Source: Zygnema cylindricum (Eukaryota > Streptophyta > Zygnematophyceae > Zygnematales > Zygnemataceae). Taken from it: 64,000 bases of DNA. Where the stretch lies: the NCBI GenBank assembly GCA_037447655.1, contig JBBHKE010003279.1, positions 74,467 through 138,466 of the forward strand, written 5' to 3'. Position 1 is the first letter of the stretch. Each line of letters begins with the position of its first letter. Below, in pieces: positions 58,008-64,000 of this stretch. Below the pieces are notes generated by a model, which worked only from the letters and a program-made list of their open reading frames with translations, did not search any database and was not told the DNA's origin. Both the position numbers and the translations under genes were made by a program.

Positions 58008-58571
58008 CACCGTGAATCATAATTAGAGTAAAAAAAGTAAAAAAATAATTAGTTATGAACTCTAATTTGTGTGATAGAACTTTTTCAAAAAGGAAATTTA
58101 CTCCAATTTATCAATAACTCTAATTTGGGCGTAAATTTGGGCGCTGAATATATCCACTGTAAATTATGTACAAGTACAGAATCTGACAAAACGTACAGTT
58201 TCACGTCATTATTTACGCTGTTTGTTAACACGCAGTTACACGAAAACGGCCTGTACTAAATCATTATTTGTACTTTTATACTTAATAAAGTACAGTTTTG
58301 CACGTTCAGACACCTACCGTACGCCACACTATTCATATTTTAATCCATGTTTCATACTTTTTTACTTAACAAAGAAGCATTTTGTACGGACTGACACGTC
58401 AGTACACCACACTATTCAAGAAGATCATAAATTAGAATTATTAACGCTAATTCACCAAAACCTTAATTAATGTAGAAAATAAATTAGTGTTATTAATTTT
58501 ATTTCAGCTTTTGTGGTCAAAATTTGGGGGTGCCGATATAGCGTTCGTAACGCTAAAAACGATTGGCGGCG
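58008..58571. mobile_element. TA-targeting MITE, family M, copy 3
   Basis: This 564-bp element is flanked by TA (58006-58007 and 58572-58573). Ends are CACCGTGAATCATAATTAGAG and CGCTAAAAACGATTGGCGGCG, less similar to each other than in the other copies. Inner sequence (GGGTGCCGATATAGCG at 58532) is the reverse of the start of the copy at 41042. No ORF of note. Confidence 0.82.
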
Positions 58572-58573
58572 TA

Positions 58574-59078
58574 GTTAATGATTCGTATGAAAATTTTGCG
58601 ACCAAAATTTTATTTTGAAATTGTAAATCGAAATTTCGAAACGTAATGGCAAAAAGGCGCCGCAAACTTTGAAGGTCAACACCGTGGCGTAAGGCACATG
58701 GCCTGTACGACGTGTAGGCCTCTCATCGCTTGTTCGAAGTGGATGTCTTTTTCCTTTTCACGTGAACACGACCAGTGTGAACAGTGAAGCAACAATCCTC
58801 AGCGAGGAAAGTTTCTTCACACGGGATGATTCACGCGATTGCTTCGCGGATCTAAAAAGGTGGAACAACCAACGGTCAATAATTACGCCTCTAATATTAG
58901 AGCATCCTGGACAGCGATCCGGTAAACATGTTTCGTCTAACAAAAAAACAAAAATGGTACGAATATGTACGAAAGCGTACGACGTCCAGTAAACAACCTC
59001 ACTTTTCCTCTAATGGATGACCACCCTTATCTATATACAAATCATATAATTACATATGCTGCATTCACATTAGAAATG
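58574..59078. other. Intergenic DNA, nothing recognised
   Basis: An open stretch at 58762-58992 does not resemble any family I know and is likely chance. No repeats or RNA genes seen. Confidence 0.4.
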
Positions 59079-59974
59079 TGTTAAAAAGAAGTAATTAATA
59101 TTCACTTCTTAATTTAGACTCTAGAGTGAAGAGAGAGAGAGAGAGAGTCACCATGGCTGCCGCCATAATCAGAAAGAAACAGGCAGCCAGATTGATAGAT
59201 TGCCAAAATGTTGCCTTAAACCAGATTTAAGTTAGGTTTCCGAAGTACTACATAGACGTTCGCCTTAACCATTATGGCGTTATCGAAACGATACACATAT
59301 GCGGTTCGCTACTTATTTAATGTGTTACGCAAACATCACCTTCATTAAAACATACCAAAATTGACGAAACGACATCTATAGTCAAACGGCTCTCGCGGAC
59401 GCAAATCTAACCCTGTAAAATACATGATCGGACGGACGTCGTCGCCCCCGCCAAACACGAATGAATCTTTGGCGGCTTTCAAACATAGCGGCGCGCTGTG
59501 CCACGTGGCGCCACATCATTGGATGCCGAAAAGGATGGGAGGAGGAACGATGGCTCCCATGTTGACAAGTGTCAACCAGAAGGCCATATTGTACAATGGC
59601 CCAACAAGAAGTACAATCGGCCACTGTACCTTCTTGTACTATACACCCTTTTGATAGGCCGAGGGTAGATTAGTAAGTGAGTTGTGAGTAGGAGTTAAGG
59701 GACTTAGCGTGTTTGAGGCACCTCTCTCCAGGTGACCTTTTGTATTTATAGGCCATCTTTGGCCAACCATAACTTACTGCTCAAGGGAGCGAATTCAATG
59801 ATTCTTTTTGCATTTGACTCTGGGGAGTCTTGTCCCCACACGGGAGAGGGTGGTCTGAATATTTGTGTGCTTGGGCGGCACTTATTCAGTGAGAAAGTGA
59901 AAGGGTCAAATATTATCCTAAAGGTTTTACATAGGCTGCTTATTTTGTGGGTTAATGGAGACCACAAAATTTCA
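59079..59974 (+). repeat. 5' LTR of a decayed family B copia
   Basis: About 896 bp, from TGTTAAAAAG to TTTCA. It shares GGCACCTCTCTCC..TTTTGTATTTATAGG (TATA-like, about 59740) and GACTCTGGGGAGTC with LTR A and LTR B. The left edge is approximate. A (GA)n run of about 9 units lies at 59129-59146. Confidence 0.75.
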
Positions 59975-62860
59975 AGTTATGGGCCCACCCTCTAAGGTGC
60001 CCATATTTAATGGATCGGACTTTCTTTATTGGGAAATGATGATGGAGGGAGAACTTTTTGAGAAGCGCATATGGGGCATAATGTCCGGGCAAATTCGATG
60101 CCCACCTCCACCTGGGTTTGGAGGAACACGTTTTTCGAGCTCTTTCGTCATAACAGTTGTTAAAACATCAGCCACCATCACGAAAGATGACGAGGAAGGG
60201 GAGGAAATAATCATGGAAGGAGAAAAGGGAGGAGTTGCTTCTTTAGGGACTTAATTGTCAAGGACGATACTCGCACAAGCACCACCAGCAATGGTGACAG
60301 GGAGTCAGACCGAACGGTCAGAATATGAAAATTGGAACTATATGGACAAGGTGGCTAAGCTCTTAATTCTCAAAAGTGTAGTGAAGGGTATTGCCATTCC
60401 CCTTAAGCATGTTAGATCTTCCACTCAGATTTTGGTATCTCTAGTAAACAAATATAAGAGTGGGTCATTGCGGCAGCAACAACTGTCACAAAATAAGATT
60501 TAAGCTTATAGTTACAAGGGAGGAAGTATGAATGATTATTGCAATGACTTTGGGGCATTATTTGGAGAACAAGAGAGCCCAGGTAACTCATGGTCAGAGA
60601 GACAAAGAGTAAATACACTGATAATGAAACTACCTGAAGAGTATGAGAATATCATTAATCGGTTGCAGTATCTAGATGATAACAATTGGAATTAGGATGA
60701 TACAGTGGGGATGAATATAGTGAAAGAGAGTACCATAGAACTTAGGAGAGGAAGTCCGAGTGTTTAAGCATTGGCAGTAGGATTTGATTGGTGGAAGCGT
60801 AATGAGGAAAAGGAAAGGATCCTATCGAAACTTTGGAGGAAAAAAACAAGGAGGTGGAATATTTGATCGACATGGGAGAGGAGCTTCTCGAGGTGGATTA
60901 TGTCACTTCTGCAAGAAACCGGGACATTATATGGCAGATTGTGTCAAACTTTCAAATCTCCTACTGAAAGATGGACAAGGTTCCTTAAAAGATGGAGGAA
61001 AGAAAAAGGCTTTTCTGACTCAAGTTCATGACAAAGAAGAAGATGACGTAACCGAACTGGAAGAGCAGCTTGAGGAGCTTTTTCTTAAACCAAAAACCAC
61101 TAAGAAGCATCCAAACATTCTACGCAGAAAAAAATGTGCTTTCGAAGGTAAGAGGGATCCACCTGAGGATGGGTGGATCATACACTCAGGGGCCTCAATG
61201 AATATGTGCAAGGATAAGTGGTGGTTTACCAAATTAAGAAAAATTCCAACAGTTGAGATAGAGTATGGAGATGGTAGAGTAGAAACCACAAGTCTTGTTG
61301 GATCGGTTGATTTAAAAGTTCTAGTTGATGGAAAGGCTTCAATTGTAACACTCACAAATGTTTTTTATATTCCACAGCTTAGCAAGAATCTAGTCTCTAC
61401 AGGTGTTCTAGATGAAAAAGAGTTTGAAACCGGAACTAAAAAAGGAATCTTCACAGCTAGCTTTGATAAATAGGGTTTATTTCATGGTTGAAAAGGGTAG
61501 TCAAAGAATGTTCAGAATTGTACTTTGCAATGAAAAGGGTGTTCTCTACTCGTGTGGAAGTGATATGATGCTTTAGCACAAGAGGTTGGGGCATGTGAAT
61601 CTAGATAGATTAAAGAAAATGAAGAAAAAAGGGAATAGTGGATGGAATTGAGTTTGGAGATGATGAGACCTCAGCTGATTGTAGTGGATGTGCCCAAGGG
61701 AAGATTCATAGACTTCCATTTCCAAAGGCATCCACATTTAGAAGAGAGAAAGTATTAGATCTAGTTCACACTGATGTCTGAGACCAGCTAGTTATGCTTC
61801 ACATGGGGGGAAAAGATGGATGCTAACCATTACAGATGATTGATCGAGATACACTAAGGTATATTTTCTTAGACATAAGTCAGAGGTACTAAGATGTTTC
61901 AATGAATACAAAGTATGGAGTGAAAAATTACATGAAACCTCAATAAAAGAGATAAGAAGTGATAATGGGAAAGAATACACCTCAAAGGAATTTGAAGAAA
62001 TTCTCAAAGAAGAAGGAATCCATCATGAGCAAACTGTTCCTTATAATCCGGAACAAAATGGAGTAGCAGAAAGAGTGAATAGAACTTTAGAAGATATATC
62101 TAGAAGTATGCTAACTGTTAAAAGAATAGGATTTCAGTTTCGAGTTGAGTCAATGAACTTTGTTAACTTCATCAAAAATAGAGTGCTCACTTCGGCAAAT
62201 AAAGAAGAAACTCCGTATGAATGGTGGACGGGAAAAAAACCAGATTTGTCAAGTTTGAGAGTGTTCGGAAGTCAAGTCTACAGTTCGGATTTCGATAAGA
62301 CTAAATGGAAGTTATAGGGAAGAGGGAAACCATGATATCTTGTAGGATATGATGATAGCACAAAAAGATATCGAGTGTTTGAATTGAAAAAGAGAGATAT
62401 CATTTTGGTAAAACACATAGTGGTGATGAATGAAGTAAAGTCTATTGATCCATTCAAATATAACAAAGAAGTCAAAATCAGATTTGAATCAGGTCAGTAT
62501 TCTGACTTTGACTTGAGAAATGAAAAGAAGGAAAACGGGGGAGAGAAAAATCTGCAGATGTGCCAAAGGAGGAGGAAAAGACAACATCCGAGGTAACACC
62601 ATAATACGAAGTGGAAACCGATGAGGAACTTGATCAAACACCGGAATTGGAAGATAGAGGAGATGAAAATCTTCCTAAACCAAACCCGCGGATGCCTTTC
62701 ATACCGTCGTCAGATTTTGAAAGAGGAAAAAAAAATAGTAAACGGCTTCAAAAAGACATGTAAATAACAAACTCACAAAGATGTCTCACCCAGAAAAACC
62801 TCAGACATACTTAGAGGCCATAAATACCCCAAAAAGCAGCAAGTGGATCACTGCCATCAA
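59955..62860 (+). pseudogene. Decayed copia gag-protease-integrase, family B
   Basis: Gag starts in the LTR (METTKFQVMGPPSKVPIFNG) and crosses primer site AGTTATGGGCCCACC (59975-59989). Then come LMKLPEEYENIINRL, a CCHC knuckle (CHFCKKPGHYMADC near 60903-60945), protease with HSGASMNMCKDK (the usual DSG Asp is His) and integrase pieces: HKRLGHVN, SDNGKEYTSKEF, NPEQNGVAERVNR (62048-62085). Many stops and shifts are present. The RT N-terminal segment (TYLEA..INEEI) breaks off near 62860, and the RT core with YVDD is missing. Confidence 0.88.
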
Positions 62861-63072
62861 TGAAGAAATTGTTCGATTGGCACGTGAAGCCGGTCGAATA
62901 CGGGGTAGAATATAGAATATCCATACTCGAGCCGCCCGTAATAAATGGGTATGGACCCGCGAGTCTCTACATCGAGCTGGTGGTAGAAGTGAAAGGTCTC
63001 AGGTTCAAACCTTGGCTGGCTGAATTTTCTCAAGTGTGGGACATGCGAATCCCAGATTTACAGGAAATCTAA
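62861..63072 (+). other. Unassigned segment between two copia fragments
   Basis: About 210 bp unlike either copia family. It contains GAGCTGGTGGTAGAAG and then GGTTCAAACC, which look like worn pol III A and B boxes but stand too close together for a tRNA. It could be a short interspersed element or filler DNA at a recombination junction. Confidence 0.35.
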
Positions 63073-64000
63073 TATGGTATCGGAAAAAATTGGCTTGGCT
63101 GATGCCAAAGGTTGTGCAACTTTTATGGAGTATAAGCAAAAACTTGAAGGAATGGAGCATGACTTTGGAGTCATAATAGATGAGGAACTCAGTGCAGAAG
63201 AGCATAAATTTATGTCCCAAGTACCCTACAAACAGGTAGTAGGAAGTCTAATTACTTCATGAATTGCATTTGGTTCGATATAGCTGCAACTGTTGGTGTG
63301 TTGAGCAAAAGTCTACAAAATCCATGAAAGAGAGATTGGGAGGCAGCAAAAAGGGTCTTAAGATATCTTGTTGGGACAAGAAATCTTTGGCTTACCTTGG
63401 GAGGGGACAATGTTAACATTAATACTTGGAGTGATGCTAGCTATGGTGATGTGCCTAGTAGAAAGTCTACAAATAGGTATGTCATTCAGATTGGATGTGG
63501 AACTTGTAGTTAGAGTAGTAAACTTCAAAACGTCACGGCACAATCGACTATTAAAGCCAAATACATGGTTGCGAGTGCAGCCTTGAAAGAGCTGCTTTGG
63601 ATTAAGGCATTTTTTCAAGAATTGGGGTTTACACAACACGGAACACAAAAAACGTGGTGCGACAATCAGACAGACATTTATATGGCTACAAATCCAAGTC
63701 ACCATTTTAAGAGTAAGCATATGGACATTCGGCTACATTTGGTACGAGAAAAAGTATTTGCAAGAGTTGTGAAACTTTGCTATTTGCTTGATGAGAATAT
63801 GGTTGCGGACATGTTGACAAAAGCCCTTCCATCTCCTATGTTGGAGTACTGCAGAAAAGCATGTGGTCTAAGTGAGTAAGTCTTCTAAAGCTTAAGGGGA
63901 GTATTGAAAAGTAAGCTTTAGTAAGTCTTAGAAATTAAAGTCTAGGACTTAGAATATATTTGGACCACCAGTTATTCAATATTAGGTATATTTAGTGTGG
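63073..64000 (+). pseudogene. 3' end of a family A copia: RT tail, RNase H, start of 3' LTR
   Basis: This matches the element at 3353-8853: EKIGLADAKGCAT (compare 4840-4880), MSQVPYKQVVGS, TWSDASYGD-equivalent region with shifts, WCDNQTD, HHFKSKHMDIRLHLVRE, VADMLTKALPSP and CGLSE. Then follow purine tract AAGGGGAG and the LTR start TATTGAAAAG at 63904, which runs off the window. Several stops are present. It keeps the base missing in the other copy near 4715. Confidence 0.9.

Overview
The window looks like nuclear DNA from a green plant (Streptophyta). Three host genes have clear plant relatives and GT-AG introns. The repeats are plant-like Ty1/copia, hAT, pogo/Tc1-mariner-like and MITE elements. 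The copia elements carry a primer site that pairs with the plant form of initiator tRNA-Met. A bacterial-type DUF2064/TIGR04282 glycosyltransferase hints at a seed-free plant or streptophyte alga, but the species cannot be fixed from sequence alone.

Layout. 1-9737 is a nest of copia LTRs and gag remnants, plus a broken pogo-like transposase (275-1007). Inside it sits one almost fresh copia (3353-8853, minus strand) with LTRs that read as identical. 9738-13667 holds no convincing gene. 13676-21423 is a stack of nested elements. A hAT-type non-autonomous element (8-bp target duplication CCTGCACT) is split by a gag-only copia (14337-18515, duplication TCGTT). A second hAT copy (20024-20882, duplication GTATTTTG) has a TA-targeting MITE inserted exactly at its right end.

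22598-27316 is a six-exon glycosyltransferase gene (plus). 29836-36244 is a nine-exon triple-KH RNA-binding protein gene (minus). 38640-40690 is a four-exon ZSWIM7/SWS1 recombination-factor gene (minus). 51642-56221 is a six-exon Mediator subunit MED8 gene (plus).

Between the last two, 43170-49630 is a DNA-transposon domain. It has a pogo-like transposase pseudogene with four exons, a 446-codon acidic ORF lying inside the transposase's first intron, and many GTCGTCGC palindromes in three arrays. 58008-58571 is another TA-type MITE. 59079-64000 is a decayed copia whose 5' and 3' parts come from two different copia families.

The most unusual features are: copia elements that appear primed by an internal (anticodon-arm) initiator tRNA fragment, with the primer site inside the gag reading frame and the gag start inside the LTR; the transposon with an intronic second ORF and hairpin arrays; and a duplicated 5' splice site in MED8.
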